DNA of 64,000 nt from Halobacterium litoreum (GTDB taxonomy: Archaea; Halobacteriota; Halobacteria; Halobacteriales; Halobacteriaceae): positions 682,001-746,000 of the forward strand of contig NZ_CP089466.1 of the NCBI RefSeq assembly GCF_021233415.1. The letters run 5' to 3'. A model generated the notes under the pieces. That model did no database searches, was not told the origin of the DNA, and was given only the letters and a program-made list of their open reading frames with translations. This document shows positions 53,487 to 63,705 of the stretch, one piece after another (position 1 is the first letter of the stretch; every line of letters begins with the position of its first letter). A program made the position numbers and the translations under genes.

Positions 53487-54038
53487 CTACTGGAAGCCGC
53501 GCCCGACGCCGTCGTCGTCGATGATATCGTCCAGTTCGGAGTTCAGCAGTTCCTCCGCGTCCTCGAATTCGTCCGCGAGGTCGTCCATCCGGTCCGGGCG
53601 GCCGTGCGGGTCGTACTCCATCGGGCCGAACGCCGGACTGTCCAGCGTCTCCATCACGTCCTCGAAGAAGTCGTCGGGCGTCGTCGGCGCGTCCGCGTGC
53701 GCCTGCACGACCTGTTCGAGTTCGCTGGCCTTCTCCTCGGCCTCGTCCTCGTCCTCCACGGGCGACTGCACCGCGAACCGGCCCGCGTCGTCCTCGGTCG
53801 GCAGGAAATCGGCGAGCCCGTCGTCCACTTTCCGAGCGACGCGCGCGCCAACCCCGTGTACCTCGTAGGGGTTCTTCGCGTACGTCTTCAAGTGGTAGAC
53901 GCCCTGCGACGGGTGCCCGAGGTAGAAGTCCTCCCCGACCCCCGACGCCCGGTCGCCCGCCACGGCCCGCCAATCGTCGGCGTCCGCGCCGGAATCCACC
54001 ACGTCCGAGACGATGTCGTCCCAGTCCCGTACTCGCAT
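53487..54038 (-). CDS. Conserved haloarchaeal acidic protein, unknown function
   Basis: 183 residues, soluble, with a highly acidic C-terminal half. The N-terminal region has DFYLGHPSQGVYHLKTYAKNP, which looks like a small alpha/beta fold with conserved aromatic residues. No motif I can name. A minus-strand CGTTTAAGTC (54064-54073) may be its TATA. The spacer upstream holds element B. Confidence 0.72.
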   Translation of the reverse strand: MRVRDWDDIVSDVVDSGADADDWRAVAGDRASGVGEDFYLGHPSQGVYHLKTYAKNPYEVHGVGARVARKVDDGLADFLPTEDDAGRFAVQSPVEDEDEAEEKASELEQVVQAHADAPTTPDDFFEDVMETLDSPAFGPMEYDPHGRPDRMDDLADEFEDAEELLNSELDDIIDDDGVGRGFQ

Positions 54039-54124
54039 CTCGGCTCTTCTTTGTGGGTCGGAGACTTAAACGGTCGGCTAGCGGTTGTGTTCGGTTTGCG
54101 CTCCTGACGTCGTGAACTCCTCCC

Positions 54125-54453
54125 CGAAAGCCCCGGCGTTGTGGACTCGCGGGCCTCGCTGCGCGCGCTCCCTACGGTCGCGTGCTTGTCTCGGGAGAGC
54201 GACCTCTCCCGTCGTTCGCCTCGCCTCGCTCGGCTCACCTTCGTCCTGCTTCGTCCACAACGCCGCCCCTTTCGAATTCCCACCCGACTACCGGCTGACC
54301 GGACGGCCGGAGTCTGCCGGCTGATTCACTGGCACGGGTGGACTGAAAGGGGCCGCGTTCTCGGGGAAGCCCGCCGACGCAAGCACGGAAGCGAACGGAG
54401 TGAGCGACGCGCACAGCGAGGCGCGCGACCCGAGAACGCGGGGGCTTTCGAAG
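54125..54453. repeat. Bipartite hairpin element, copy B (three stem-loops)
   Basis: CGAAAGCCCC at 54125-54134 is the first box, and GGGGCTTTCG (54441-54450) the last. Stem 1 pairs GGCGTTGTGGAC (54135-54146) with GTCCACAACGCC (54253-54264). Stem 2 pairs CCGCGTTCTCGG (54353-54364) with CCGAGAACGCGG (54430-54441). The middle stem pairs CACCCG (54281-54286) with CGGGTG (54335-54340). GACTGAAAGGGGC and GACGCAAGCACGGAAGCGAA are shared with copy A. The stems differ from copy A but remain complementary. Confidence 0.85.
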
Positions 54454-54510
54454 AGGGACACTCCCGAGATGGTGCCAAGAATCAGCCGTCTATGACTAGG
54501 AGCGACACCG

Positions 54511-54517
54511 TTATTCG
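54511..54517 (+). promoter_or_regulatory. TATA-like box of the nuclease-helicase gene
   Basis: TTATTCG at 54511-54517 lies 23-29 nt before the GTG at 54540. It decides between the two possible starts in favour of the GTG. Confidence 0.5.
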
Positions 54518-54539
54518 CCGCCCTCGCCACACACCCATC

Positions 54540-57194
54540 GTGAACGTTCGGGGCGAGGTCACCGACGTCGAGGGGGTTCGGTCGGTGAGTACGCAGTACG
54601 GCGAGAAGGACATTCTGGAGGTCCGAGTGCGACCCGAGAGCGAGGGCGAGTCCGTGCAGGTCACGCTCTGGGGGAAGTGGACCGAGACGGCCGACTACCT
54701 CGACGCCGGGATGGACCTTCTCGTGACCGACGCCGAGGAAAAGGAGTGGAACGGGGAGACGCAGTATTCGACGAGCAAGGAGTCGTGGGTCGTCGTGGAG
54801 CCCGACTTCCTCGTGGACGTGACGAACATCCGGGAGTTCGTGCAGTGCCCGCGGATGTACTACCTGAACAAACTCCAGGGACTCCCGCTCAAATACCCCG
54901 TCACGAAGGGGACCATCGTCCACGAGGTGTTCGGGGACCTGCTCCGGGGCCGGGATTTGGACGACGCCATCGAGGAGCGCGTGAGCGAGGCGGGCCTCGA
55001 ACTCGGCCTGCTCGGGCGGGAGCGGGAGGAGGTCGAGGCCGACGTGCGCGCGAACGCCTCGGCCATCGAGGGCTGGCTGAACCAAGGGAAATTGACGGAC
55101 GAGGACGGCTGGCGCTCGGAGTACACGCTGGTCTCGGAGCGCTTCGGTATCAAGGGCCGGTGTGACGCCATCCGGCGCGGGATGCCGGTGGAACTGAAGA
55201 CGGGGAAGAACACGAACCGCGACCCGCGCTTCCACGACAAGGTGCAGGCGGCCTGTTACGCGCTGATGCTCGACGAGCGCGGCGTCCCGGCCGACACCGG
55301 CACACTCCTCTACACGAAGAACGCGGCCGTCGAGCGCAACGAGGAGACCGGCGACCTCTCGCCCGCCAAGGAGTTCTCCATCGGCCGGGGGTTCCTCCAG
55401 TTCGTCGTCCGGGAGCGCAACCACCTCGCCGCGCTCGAAGCCCGGGACGGCCCGCCGACGGGCTACGAGGCCGACGCGAAGTGCGAGTACTGCTTCGAGC
55501 AGGACACCTGCATGGTCGTCTCCGGCCGCCTCGACCAGGAGTCGAAGGCGGGCCAACTCGGTCAGCCGATTCCCGAGGAAGAACGCGTTTACTTCGACGA
55601 GATGTACGACGCGGTGGAACGGGAGCGCGCGTCGGTCCACGACGAGTACCGGAAACTCTGGGAGCAGTCCGCCGAGGAGCGCGCGGACGACGACCGCGCC
55701 GTCATCGGCCTCGAACCCGACGACCAGACCGAACTCGGGGACGGCCGGTGGCGACTCACCGCCGACCGCCCGAGCAGCGCCGCCTCGAAGATTCGGGAGG
55801 GCGACCGCGTACTGGCGTCCGACGGCGACCCCGTGAAGGGCACCGCGGAGATGGCGCGCGTCGAAGTCCTCGACGAGTCCCGCGTCGAGGTGACGACCGA
55901 CGAACCGGTCGAACTCCGACGGCTGGACGTCTACCCGTCCGAACTGAACGTCGACAGAATGCTGACCGCGCTCCACGACGCGCTCCTCAAAGGCGACGAG
56001 CGCCGGAAGGACCTCCTGTTCGACCGCGCGAGCCCCGACTTCGAGGGCGAGGACCACGGCCTGATTCCGAACAACGACGCGCAAAACGAGGCCGTGAACC
56101 GGGCGCTGAACGCCGAGGACTTCGCGCTCGTTCACGGCCCGCCGGGCACCGGGAAGACGTACACCATCGCCACGCTGATTCGGGCGTTCGTGGAGCGCGG
56201 CGACCGCGTCCTGCTGTCCGCGTTCACGAACCGAGCCGTCGACAACGCCCTCGAAGCGCTCCGCGAGCAGGGGTACGATAGTATCGTTCGCGTCGGCACC
56301 GAGAACGGCGTTCGGCCCGACATGCAGGACCTGCGCCTGAACAAATCCGGCGACCCGGCGGAGCGCGCGCGAGCGCTCCAGTCCGCCGACGTGGTGGCGG
56401 CGACCACCGCGACGTGTGGCTCGCGGGTGATGCGCGAACAGGAGTTCGACGTGGTGCTCGTCGACGAGGCGAGCCAACTCACCGAACCGGACACGCTCGC
56501 CGCCGTCAACCGCGGCGACCGGTTCGTGCTCGTCGGCGACCACGAGCAACTCCCGCCCGTCGTGCGCTCTGGCGGCCGCCTCTCGAAGTCGCTGTTCCAG
56601 CGACTCTACGAGACCCACCCGGAGGCCTCGGTGCTGCTCGACCAGCAGTACCGGATGAGCCAGCGCATCCAGGCGTTCTCCTCGCGGGAGTTCTACGACG
56701 GCCAACTGCGCCCGGCGACCGGCGAGGTGGCGGGCCAGCGACTCGCCGACGTGGGCGTGGAGACGGGCGGAGACGAGTTCGTCCGCGACGGGGTGTCCTT
56801 CCACGACGTGCCGGGCACCGACGACGCGCACGTCGACTCCGAGGAGGGCGAGCGCGTCGCTGAAATCGTCGAAGCGTACGTCGACGCAGGGCTGGCTCCG
56901 GGAGACGTCGGCGTCATCGCGCCGTTCCGCGCGCAAGTGGCGGAAGTCGGCCGGCTGGTCCCGGAGGGCGTGGCGGTCGACACGGTCGACCGGTTCCAGG
57001 GCTCCTCGAAGGAGGTCATCGTCGTCTCCTTCGTCGCGACGGGCGACCTCGACGGCCCCATCTTCGAGGACCACCGGCGCGTGAACGTCGCGCTCAGCCG
57101 GGCGAAGAAGAGCCTCGTGCTCGTCGGCGACGAGGCCGCGCTGCGGTCGGAACCCCTCTACGACCGGATGGTCGACTGGGCGAGCATCCAGTAG
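54540..57194 (+). CDS. Dna2-like nuclease-helicase (OB-fold, RecB nuclease with Fe-S, SF1 helicase)
   Basis: 884 residues from GTG 54540. An OB-fold starts NVRGEVTDVEG. The RecB-type nuclease has GTIVHEVFGDLLRGR, then VELKTGKNTNRD, and four Fe-S Cys: C103 (CPRMYYL) and C315, C318, C324 (CEYCFEQDTC). The SF1 helicase follows, with Walker [10 protein letters not shown] near residue 532, DEASQ (Walker B), DQQYRMSQ and VDRFQGSSKEVIVVS. It may trim flaps or resect DNA ends. GTG is preferred over ATG 54492 because TTATTCG lies 30 nt upstream and the OB-fold starts there. Confidence 0.9.
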   Translation: MNVRGEVTDVEGVRSVSTQYGEKDILEVRVRPESEGESVQVTLWGKWTETADYLDAGMDLLVTDAEEKEWNGETQYSTSKESWVVVEPDFLVDVTNIREFVQCPRMYYLNKLQGLPLKYPVTKGTIVHEVFGDLLRGRDLDDAIEERVSEAGLELGLLGREREEVEADVRANASAIEGWLNQGKLTDEDGWRSEYTLVSERFGIKGRCDAIRRGMPVELKTGKNTNRDPRFHDKVQAACYALMLDERGVPADTGTLLYTKNAAVERNEETGDLSPAKEFSIGRGFLQFVVRERNHLAALEARDGPPTGYEADAKCEYCFEQDTCMVVSGRLDQESKAGQLGQPIPEEERVYFDEMYDAVERERASVHDEYRKLWEQSAEERADDDRAVIGLEPDDQTELGDGRWRLTADRPSSAASKIREGDRVLASDGDPVKGTAEMARVEVLDESRVEVTTDEPVELRRLDVYPSELNVDRMLTALHDALLKGDERRKDLLFDRASPDFEGEDHGLIPNNDAQNEAVNRALNAEDFALVHGPPGTGKTYTIATLIRAFVERGDRVLLSAFTNRAVDNALEALREQGYDSIVRVGTENGVRPDMQDLRLNKSGDPAERARALQSADVVAATTATCGSRVMREQEFDVVLVDEASQLTEPDTLAAVNRGDRFVLVGDHEQLPPVVRSGGRLSKSLFQRLYETHPEASVLLDQQYRMSQRIQAFSSREFYDGQLRPATGEVAGQRLADVGVETGGDEFVRDGVSFHDVPGTDDAHVDSEEGERVAEIVEAYVDAGLAPGDVGVIAPFRAQVAEVGRLVPEGVAVDTVDRFQGSSKEVIVVSFVATGDLDGPIFEDHRRVNVALSRAKKSLVLVGDEAALRSEPLYDRMVDWASIQ

Positions 57195-57260
57195 CGCCCA
57201 CCAACGCCCACCGTGTCGACAGTCCGTACAGTTATCGTCGGCCCCCGCTATCGGTGACGC

Positions 57261-57461
57261 ATGACCGAGGTCGACGGAGACAGAACCGGAGCCGACGAGG
57301 AGAGCGAGCAGATGGGCGCGTACGTCGGCGTCGGCATGGCAATCGGGGTCGGGCTCGGGACCGCGCTCGGCGTCGCGTTGGACAACCTCGCGCTCTGGAT
57401 GTCGGTCGGCCTGTCGATGGGAGTGGCGTTCGGCGTCGCGCTCGGCGCCGGTGACGAGTGA
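57261..57461 (+). CDS. Small glycine-zipper membrane protein
   Basis: 66 residues. A polar N-terminus and then two short Gly/Ala-rich hydrophobic segments (MGAYVGVGMAIGVGLGTALGV and LWMSVGLSMGVAFGVAL). It is similar in design, but not clearly in sequence, to 52814-53032. It ends 2 nt before the stop of the convergent Lhr helicase gene. Confidence 0.7.
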   Translation: MTEVDGDRTGADEESEQMGAYVGVGMAIGVGLGTALGVALDNLALWMSVGLSMGVAFGVALGAGDE

Positions 57462-57463
57462 GG

Positions 57464-60232
57464 TCAGTCCTCGACCTGTTCGCGGACGCGCTCGTGGAAC
57501 TCCCGCAGCACGGCGTCCTCGTCGTCGGCGAGCACCACGTCGCTCGCGGAGAGCGTCGCCAGCCCGAAGGATAGGGGGGACGGCGACCGGAGCGTCGTTT
57601 CCGTGACTTCGACGTCGCCGTCGCGGACGCCCGCCAGCACCTCGCGGACGCCCGCGAGGTCGAGTTTGTCCTCGATTAACTCCCGATAGGTCTCGTCGAT
57701 GACGGCGAAGTCCTCGAGTTCCTCGGCGAACCCGAGTAGCATCTCGCTGGCGACCTGTTGCTTGCTCGCGGACTTCTCGTGGCCCTTGTAGCGCTTCAGG
57801 ACGAGCAGCGAGCGCGTCGCGTCGATGCGGAAGTACCGCTCCAGCAGGTCGGTGCCGTCGAGCGCGTCCCGGAGGTTCGCGCGCACGCTCTCGGGGTCCG
57901 TCTCGCGGAGCAGTCGGGGCACGTCCACCTTCCGGTTGAGGGGCATCGCGAGCGTGAAGCCGTTGTCGGCGACGGAGACGGCGACGTTCGCGTTCGCCTC
58001 GTTCGCACACCGGTACGCGAGCAGACGGGAGAGGCCGTCGTTGAACCGCCGGCCGTAGGGCGTGCGGACGTGGTAGCGCCGCCGGTACTCGTCGCGGTCT
58101 TTCACCTGCTCGATTGCGATGCGGTCCTCGGTGCTGACGCTCTCCGTACCTGCGTACTCGATTTGGTGGTCGTACATCCGGGCGAGCGCCCTGACCGCGT
58201 TCCCGTCGACGGGGAACTCGCGCAGCCACCGGCGCACCGCGGCCGCCCCGCCTTGCGCGTGTTTCTCCACGAGTTCGGACTGGAAGCGCGCGATTTCGCG
58301 GCCGAGGTCGTAGGAGAGGGGGAGGCGCTCGGAGAACCACGACGGCACCGTCGCGCGCTCGCTCGTCCGGTCGACGTACACCTTCGACCCGCGCCGGTAC
58401 CGGTACGCGAACCGGTCGCCGCCGAGCACGAACACGTCCCCGGCTTCGAGCGTGTCGAGGTAGCTCTCGTCCAGTTGGCCGACCCAGTCGTCGTCGCCGC
58501 GAACGTAGACGTTCACCGAGAAGGAGTCCGGAATCGTGCCGAGGTTCTGGAGGAGAATCGGGCGCGCGAGCCGGCCGCGCTTCCCGATTAGGGTCTCGCC
58601 CACCTCGAAGTCGGGGTAGTGGTGGGTGCCCGACGTGGGGTCGTCCGTGTCGCCGTCGTCGCCCCCCGGCGGGTCGTTCTCGTCGCGCCACACCTTCGCG
58701 TAGACGTTCCGGTCTTCGAGGCCGTCGTAGTCCGCGGTGAGATACCGGAGCAGTTGCTCGTACTCGGTCTCACTGTACTCCCGGTAGGGGTACGCCGACC
58801 GGAGCGTCGCCTTCACCTCGGCCTCCTTGAGGGGTCCCGCAATCGCCATCCCGTAGACGTGCTGGGCGGCCACGTCTTGGGCGCGCTCGGGGATGTGGAC
58901 GCGGTCCACGAACCCCCGTTCGGCCTGCCGGAGCATCACCGCGCACTCCACGAGTTCGTCGCGGTCCAGCGCGACGACGCGCCCCGTCACCGTCCGGCCG
59001 GGGCGGTGGCCGGCGCGCCCGACGCGCTGGAGCAGGCTGGCGACGGACTTCGGCGACCCGACCTGCACCACCAAATCGACGTGGGGCATGTCGATGCCGA
59101 GTTCGAGGCTCGTCGACGTGGTGGTCACGTCGAGAGAGCCCTCCTTCAGTTGCTTCTCGACTTCCTGTCTGCGGTCCTTCGAGAGCGACCCGTGGTGGCA
59201 GGCCGACGCGTCCTCGCTCGCGACGCCGCGCTCCCGCAGGGTTTCGAGCACGCGCTCGGCGCCCGACCGCGTGTTCGTGAACACGAGCGTGCTGTCGTAG
59301 TCGGCTATCAGGTCGCCGAGTTCGTCGTAGAACGCGTCGTTGACCGCGCCCCGCGAGGCGTTCACCAGGTCCGGCGTCGGGCAGTGGAGTTCGAGGTCGT
59401 AGTCCCGCGCGAACCGCGCGTCCACGATTTCGCAGTCCCGCGCCGTTCGTTCGTCGTGGTCGTCTCGCGGGCGTTGTCCGCTCGCGTGTTCCGCGGAGCG
59501 TGGCTCCGCGCGCTCGAACCCGACGAGGAACCGCGCGATGTCCGAGAGCGGTTCGACCGTCGCCGAACAGCCGATGCGCGTGAACCCGTCGGCGAGTCGC
59601 TGGAGGCGCTCCAGACTCACCGAGAGGTGGGTGCCGCGCTTCGAGTCCGCGAGGCTGTGAATCTCGTCGACGACGACGTACTCCACGCTCGCCAGTTTCT
59701 CCCGGAACTTCGGCGAATTGAGGAGAATCGCGAGCGTCTCCGGCGTCGTGTTGAGGATGTGGGGCGTCTCCTCTAGCATCTGCCGGCGCTCGTAGTCCGA
59801 GGTGTCGCCGTGGCGAATCGCCTGCCGAACGTCGGTCTCGACGCCGCGGTCGGCGAGGCGCTCGGCGATGCCCGACAGCGGCTCGGCGAGGTTGCGCTCG
59901 ATGTCGTTCGCGAGGGACTTCAGCGGCGACACGTAGAGGCAGTAGACCGCGTTGTCGAGGCCGTCGGCGCGCTCGCGCTCGAACAGTTCGTTCAGAATCG
60001 CCGTGAACGACGCGAGCGTCTTCCCGCTCCCCGTCGGCGCCGCGACGAGCGCGTTCTCGCCGTCCCGGACGAGCGGAACCGCCTCGCGCTGTGGCGGCGT
60101 GAGACAGCCGCCGTTCTGCTCTGGCGGCCCGAACTGGTCGACCCACCACTCGCGGACGGCGGGCGCGAGGCTCTCTAAGACCTCGCGGTCGGTCGCCGCC
60201 GGGCCGGTCAGCGCCTCCGACTCGGTCCCCAT
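57464..60232 (-). CDS. Lhr-type ATP-dependent helicase
   Basis: 922 residues, length typical of Lhr-core. Walker A APTGSGKT at residues 65-72, DEIH near 187 (VVVDEIHSLADSKRG), and motif VI QRVGRAGHRPG near 400 define the SF2 helicase. A WH domain and the long Lhr C-terminal extension follow. It unwinds DNA/RNA hybrids or forked DNA and is implicated in repair. The gene lies opposite to the Dna2-like enzyme. Start ATG 60232. Confidence 0.92.
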   Translation of the reverse strand: MGTESEALTGPAATDREVLESLAPAVREWWVDQFGPPEQNGGCLTPPQREAVPLVRDGENALVAAPTGSGKTLASFTAILNELFERERADGLDNAVYCLYVSPLKSLANDIERNLAEPLSGIAERLADRGVETDVRQAIRHGDTSDYERRQMLEETPHILNTTPETLAILLNSPKFREKLASVEYVVVDEIHSLADSKRGTHLSVSLERLQRLADGFTRIGCSATVEPLSDIARFLVGFERAEPRSAEHASGQRPRDDHDERTARDCEIVDARFARDYDLELHCPTPDLVNASRGAVNDAFYDELGDLIADYDSTLVFTNTRSGAERVLETLRERGVASEDASACHHGSLSKDRRQEVEKQLKEGSLDVTTTSTSLELGIDMPHVDLVVQVGSPKSVASLLQRVGRAGHRPGRTVTGRVVALDRDELVECAVMLRQAERGFVDRVHIPERAQDVAAQHVYGMAIAGPLKEAEVKATLRSAYPYREYSETEYEQLLRYLTADYDGLEDRNVYAKVWRDENDPPGGDDGDTDDPTSGTHHYPDFEVGETLIGKRGRLARPILLQNLGTIPDSFSVNVYVRGDDDWVGQLDESYLDTLEAGDVFVLGGDRFAYRYRRGSKVYVDRTSERATVPSWFSERLPLSYDLGREIARFQSELVEKHAQGGAAAVRRWLREFPVDGNAVRALARMYDHQIEYAGTESVSTEDRIAIEQVKDRDEYRRRYHVRTPYGRRFNDGLSRLLAYRCANEANANVAVSVADNGFTLAMPLNRKVDVPRLLRETDPESVRANLRDALDGTDLLERYFRIDATRSLLVLKRYKGHEKSASKQQVASEMLLGFAEELEDFAVIDETYRELIEDKLDLAGVREVLAGVRDGDVEVTETTLRSPSPLSFGLATLSASDVVLADDEDAVLREFHERVREQVED

Positions 60233-60327
60233 CTGGCCCGGAGTTGGGGCGCACGGGGCAAGTGTCTGACGACGATTCGAGTCCCGAGTCCCGAACGCTT
60301 ACCCCCGCGGCCGCCCCGGATTCGGGT

Positions 60328-61059
60328 ATGCGACTCACGTTCCTCGGCACCGGCTCGGCGATGCCAACCGGCGAACGCATGCAGACGGGACTGCTCGTCG
60401 AGAAGCCCGGGAGCCGCCTGCTCGTCGACTGCGGGAGCGGCGTCCTGCACACGCTCGCGCGCACCGACGTGGGCTACGAGGGCGTCGACACCGTGTTGCT
60501 CACGCACCACCACGTCGACCACGTCAGCGACCTCCTCCCGCTGTTGAAGGCGCGCTGGCTCGCCGGCGAGGAGTCCCTGACCGTCGTCGGACCGCCCGGT
60601 ACGAAGGACCTACTGGACGGCCTGCTGGACGTCCACGACTACCTCCGGGGGCGCGTCGACCTCGCCGTCCGCGAGGTCGAACCCGGCGCGTTCTCCGTCG
60701 CGGGGTTCGACGTGGACGCAATCGAGACCCGGCACTCGATGGCGGGCCACGCCTACCGGTTCGACGACGAACTCGCGTTCAGCGGCGACACCGAGGCCTT
60801 CGACGGGATGGCCGAATTCGCCGAGGGCTGTTCGGCACTCGTCCACGACTGCTCGTTCCCCGACGAGGTCGACGTGGCGAACCACCCGACGCCCACCCAA
60901 CTGGGCGAATCGCTGTCCGGCTCCGGAATTCCCGACCTCTACCTGACGCACCTCTACCCGCACACCGACGGCGAACACGACGCCATGACGGAATCAATCG
61001 CGGCCCACTACGACGGCGACGTCCACTTCGCCCGCGACGGCCTCTCGGTCGACGTCTAA
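60328..61059 (+). CDS. MBL-fold hydrolase (RNase Z/ElaC-like)
   Basis: 243 residues. The metal motif is H60-H-H62-V-D64-H65, preceded by [18 protein letters not shown]. Later ligands include HSMAGH and SGDTEAFDG and HLYPHTDG. It resembles the RNase Z group but lacks a clear exosite arm, so a tRNA 3'-endonuclease role is possible but unproven. Start ATG 60328 with GCTTACCC 25 nt upstream. The stop overlaps the HemAT stop by 3 nt. Confidence 0.85.
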   Translation: MRLTFLGTGSAMPTGERMQTGLLVEKPGSRLLVDCGSGVLHTLARTDVGYEGVDTVLLTHHHVDHVSDLLPLLKARWLAGEESLTVVGPPGTKDLLDGLLDVHDYLRGRVDLAVREVEPGAFSVAGFDVDAIETRHSMAGHAYRFDDELAFSGDTEAFDGMAEFAEGCSALVHDCSFPDEVDVANHPTPTQLGESLSGSGIPDLYLTHLYPHTDGEHDAMTESIAAHYDGDVHFARDGLSVDV

Positions 61060-62525
61060 GTCAAGCGCTCGACGTTCTCCCGCACTTCCTCGACGGTCCG
61101 GCGCTGGCGCTCCGTCGCTTCGGCCACGTCGTCCAGCGCGTCGGCGATTTCGCCCGTGCGCCGGTCCACGTCGTCGACCATCTCCGCGACCTCCTCGGTG
61201 CTCGTCGCCTGCTCGTCGGTCGCCGCCGACACCTCCTGGACGCCCGTCGCGGCCGCCTCGACCGCGTCCGTAATATCGCGCAGCGTCTCCATCGCTTCCT
61301 CCACGCGCTCGACGCCCTCCGCGATGCGCGCGTTCATCTCGTCCAGTTGCTCGACGGTCTCCTCGGTGTCGGCCTGCATGCGTTCGACCATCTCCTCGAC
61401 GCGCGTGGACTGCTCGCGGGACTCCTCCGCGAGCGCCTTCACCTCCTCGGCGACGACGGCGAACCCGTCACCGGCCTCGCCCGCTCTCGCCGCTTCGATT
61501 GAGGCGTTCAGCGCGAGCAGGTTCGTCTGCTCGGCGATGTCGTCGATGACGCCGGTCACGTCCTCCACGTCCGCCGCGCGCTCCTGGAGGCGCTCTACGT
61601 CGTCGGTGACGCCGTCGGTCGCGTCGTCGATGTCGTCCATCACTTCGAGCGCGTCGTCCGCCGCGGACTCGCCGCGTCGCGCCATCTCCTCGGCGTCCTC
61701 GCTGGTCTCGCGAACGTCGTCGGCCGTCGCCGCGACCTCCTCGACGCTCGCGGACACGCTCGAAATCTCGCGGGCCACGTCGCTCATCCGGTCGACCTGC
61801 GCGTCGGTCAGCGACTGCATCTCGTCGGTCTGCGCGGCGACGTCCTCGCTCGTCTCGACCAGCGACGACAGCGGTTCCTCGACGTCCTCTGCGACCGCGC
61901 CCGCCAACTCCTGGCGGCGGTCGACTTCCGCTTGGAGGCGCTGGGCGTACGAGTCGATGTACGTGTCCATCGCCACCTGCTGGTCGAACGTCAGCAGTTT
62001 CAACATCGGCAGGAACCGCTCGGCGAGTTCCGAGACGGCGGCCTCGGCCTCCGCACCGCGGTCCTCGGTCACGTCCTCGGCGACCGCGTCCAGCAGCCCC
62101 TCGTAGTACTTCGTGTACGCCCCGAGGTAGACCTCCGGCCCGAGGTCGAGCACGTCGTGAATCTTCCCGATTCGGGCGCGCTGCTCGACGTACTCGCGGT
62201 CGTACTCGCCGCGCCCGAGGTCCCGTAGGTACTCGGTCTGCGTGCGCTTGAGCTGGTCGACGGTCTTCGTCGACCGCCCGAAGATGTCGAGTGTGCGCTC
62301 GTGGCCCTGCAGGTGGTCGTAGAAGTCCGCCACGAGGTCGTCGGCGACCGAGTCGAAGAGGGCGGATTCGTCGGCGAGGGCGTCCGCGTCGCCGGCGTCG
62401 AGGCCGGTGAACTCCTTGCGCCACGCTATCTCCTCGGCGTCCAGTCCGATGCGGTCTGCGAGTCGGTTCCCGTCGACCCCGCGGCGGACCTCCTCGTCCA
62501 CCTGCGGGGCGTCGTCTGCTGCCAT
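61056..62525 (-). CDS. hemAT: Heme-based aerotaxis transducer HemAT
   Basis: 489 residues, the length I recall for Halobacterium HemAT. An N-terminal globin domain (about 30-190) has the proximal heme ligand His123 in [18 protein letters not shown]. The C-terminal methyl-accepting signalling domain has [21 protein letters not shown] and [16 protein letters not shown]. It lacks transmembrane segments and senses oxygen to drive aerophobic taxis via CheA/CheW. Start ATG 62525 follows a CATAAG box 25 nt upstream. Confidence 0.97.
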   Translation of the reverse strand: MAADDAPQVDEEVRRGVDGNRLADRIGLDAEEIAWRKEFTGLDAGDADALADESALFDSVADDLVADFYDHLQGHERTLDIFGRSTKTVDQLKRTQTEYLRDLGRGEYDREYVEQRARIGKIHDVLDLGPEVYLGAYTKYYEGLLDAVAEDVTEDRGAEAEAAVSELAERFLPMLKLLTFDQQVAMDTYIDSYAQRLQAEVDRRQELAGAVAEDVEEPLSSLVETSEDVAAQTDEMQSLTDAQVDRMSDVAREISSVSASVEEVAATADDVRETSEDAEEMARRGESAADDALEVMDDIDDATDGVTDDVERLQERAADVEDVTGVIDDIAEQTNLLALNASIEAARAGEAGDGFAVVAEEVKALAEESREQSTRVEEMVERMQADTEETVEQLDEMNARIAEGVERVEEAMETLRDITDAVEAAATGVQEVSAATDEQATSTEEVAEMVDDVDRRTGEIADALDDVAEATERQRRTVEEVRENVERLT

Positions 62526-62548
62526 ACGGACGCTCTCTCGCTCCCCGA

Positions 62549-62556
62549 CTTATGGG
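62549..62556 (-). promoter_or_regulatory. TATA-like box of hemAT
   Basis: The minus strand reads CCCATAAG in this region, about 25-31 nt before the hemAT ATG. Confidence 0.5.
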
Positions 62557-62582
62557 TTGGCCCCGATTACAATATTTGAGAG

Positions 62583-63650
62583 TCAGTCGAGGCGGTATCG
62601 CAGGACGGCGCCGATGCCGCCGAGGTTCCGTAACTGCTCGCCGGGCGCGAACTCGTGGCTGAACACCGTCACGCTCCCGCCCTGTCGTTCCACCTTCGTC
62701 ACGAGGTCGTTGACGTCCACGTCCCAGTCGCCCTCGCCGGCGCGCTCCACGCGCAGGCGCTCGTCCAGAATCAGGAGGTCCTCGACGGCGCCGAACTCCA
62801 CTGCCTTCTCGACTTCCTCGATACCGTAGGCGGCCTTCCCGTCGGTCGCCATCTGCTCGGTGAGTTCGTCGATGAGTTCGGACTCCTCGGCGATGCGCGT
62901 CTCCTCTTGGACGTCCTCGACGGCGCCGCGCTTGAGCACCTCGTGGACGCCCCGGCCGCCCGCCGCGCTCGTGTCCACGACGGTAATCTTCGACACCAAA
63001 TCGGGGTACTCCTCCTCGATGTAGTCGAGGGCGTCCTGCTTCGTGAATCCGGGGCCAGCGAGGATGATTGCGTCCGCGTCGAGGTGCCCGAGCGCGCTCC
63101 CGAGTTCGTCGAACAGCTCCTCGCGGGACCGGGAGTACTCGCCTTTCCCGGTCGTCCCCGTGAACGACCCGTACTCGTCGATGCCGTACTGCGCGACGAC
63201 GTGGATGTACGCCTCGCCCTCCTCGACGGTGGCGATGGCGACCTCCGGCTGGTCGGTCGCCTCGACGGCCTCGTTCAGGCGCTCTATCTGGTCGGGCTTC
63301 CAGACCTTCTCTATCTCTATCTCCTCGCGCTCCTCGACGTTCAGCGTGTGGTGGAGGCCGAGTTGGTCCTCCCGCGAGCAGTCCGCGATGGTGCCGGAGA
63401 CGCGGAGGCGATTCGAGAACTTGTGGAACTCCACGTCCTCCACGTCGATGGTGACGAACATGTGCTCGCGCTCCCCGCCCGTATCCCGCATCTGGTCGTC
63501 GTTGCGCTGGATGCGGCGGTGGGTGTCCCCCGCCACGAGGTCGCCGGGTTCGAGGACGTACGCGAGGTGCCAGAGGTCGTCGAGGCTCTCCGGGACGAGC
63601 GTGATGCGCTCGCCGCCGCCCTCGACGCCGCGGCGCTCCTTCAGTTGCAT
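62583..63650 (-). CDS. pelA: mRNA surveillance protein pelota
   Basis: 355 residues. The eRF1-like N-domain opens [21 protein letters not shown], the central domain has [21 protein letters not shown], and the C-terminal domain runs to [10 protein letters not shown]. It lacks a GGQ motif, which excludes release factor aRF1. Pelota (Dom34) with aEF1A or ABCE1 rescues stalled ribosomes. Start ATG 63650. It lies between HemAT and the kinase fragment, on the same strand as both. Confidence 0.95.
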   Translation of the reverse strand: MQLKERRGVEGGGERITLVPESLDDLWHLAYVLEPGDLVAGDTHRRIQRNDDQMRDTGGEREHMFVTIDVEDVEFHKFSNRLRVSGTIADCSREDQLGLHHTLNVEEREEIEIEKVWKPDQIERLNEAVEATDQPEVAIATVEEGEAYIHVVAQYGIDEYGSFTGTTGKGEYSRSREELFDELGSALGHLDADAIILAGPGFTKQDALDYIEEEYPDLVSKITVVDTSAAGGRGVHEVLKRGAVEDVQEETRIAEESELIDELTEQMATDGKAAYGIEEVEKAVEFGAVEDLLILDERLRVERAGEGDWDVDVNDLVTKVERQGGSVTVFSHEFAPGEQLRNLGGIGAVLRYRLD

Positions 63651-63705
63651 ACCTCCACGGACGCCCCCGAGAAGAAAAGACCCTCCCCTTCGGGGCGGCG
63701 GCGCC

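Noticed and set aside
54288-58691. A 1,467-codon open frame on the minus strand over the nuclease-helicase and Lhr genes
   Set aside because: It is Arg/Val/Ala-rich, has no domain pattern, and lies antisense to genes with clear motifs. Such shadow frames are expected at this GC content.
62583-63650. Annotation of pelA as peptide chain release factor aRF1
   Set aside because: The GGQ motif is absent and the domain order is that of pelota/Dom34.
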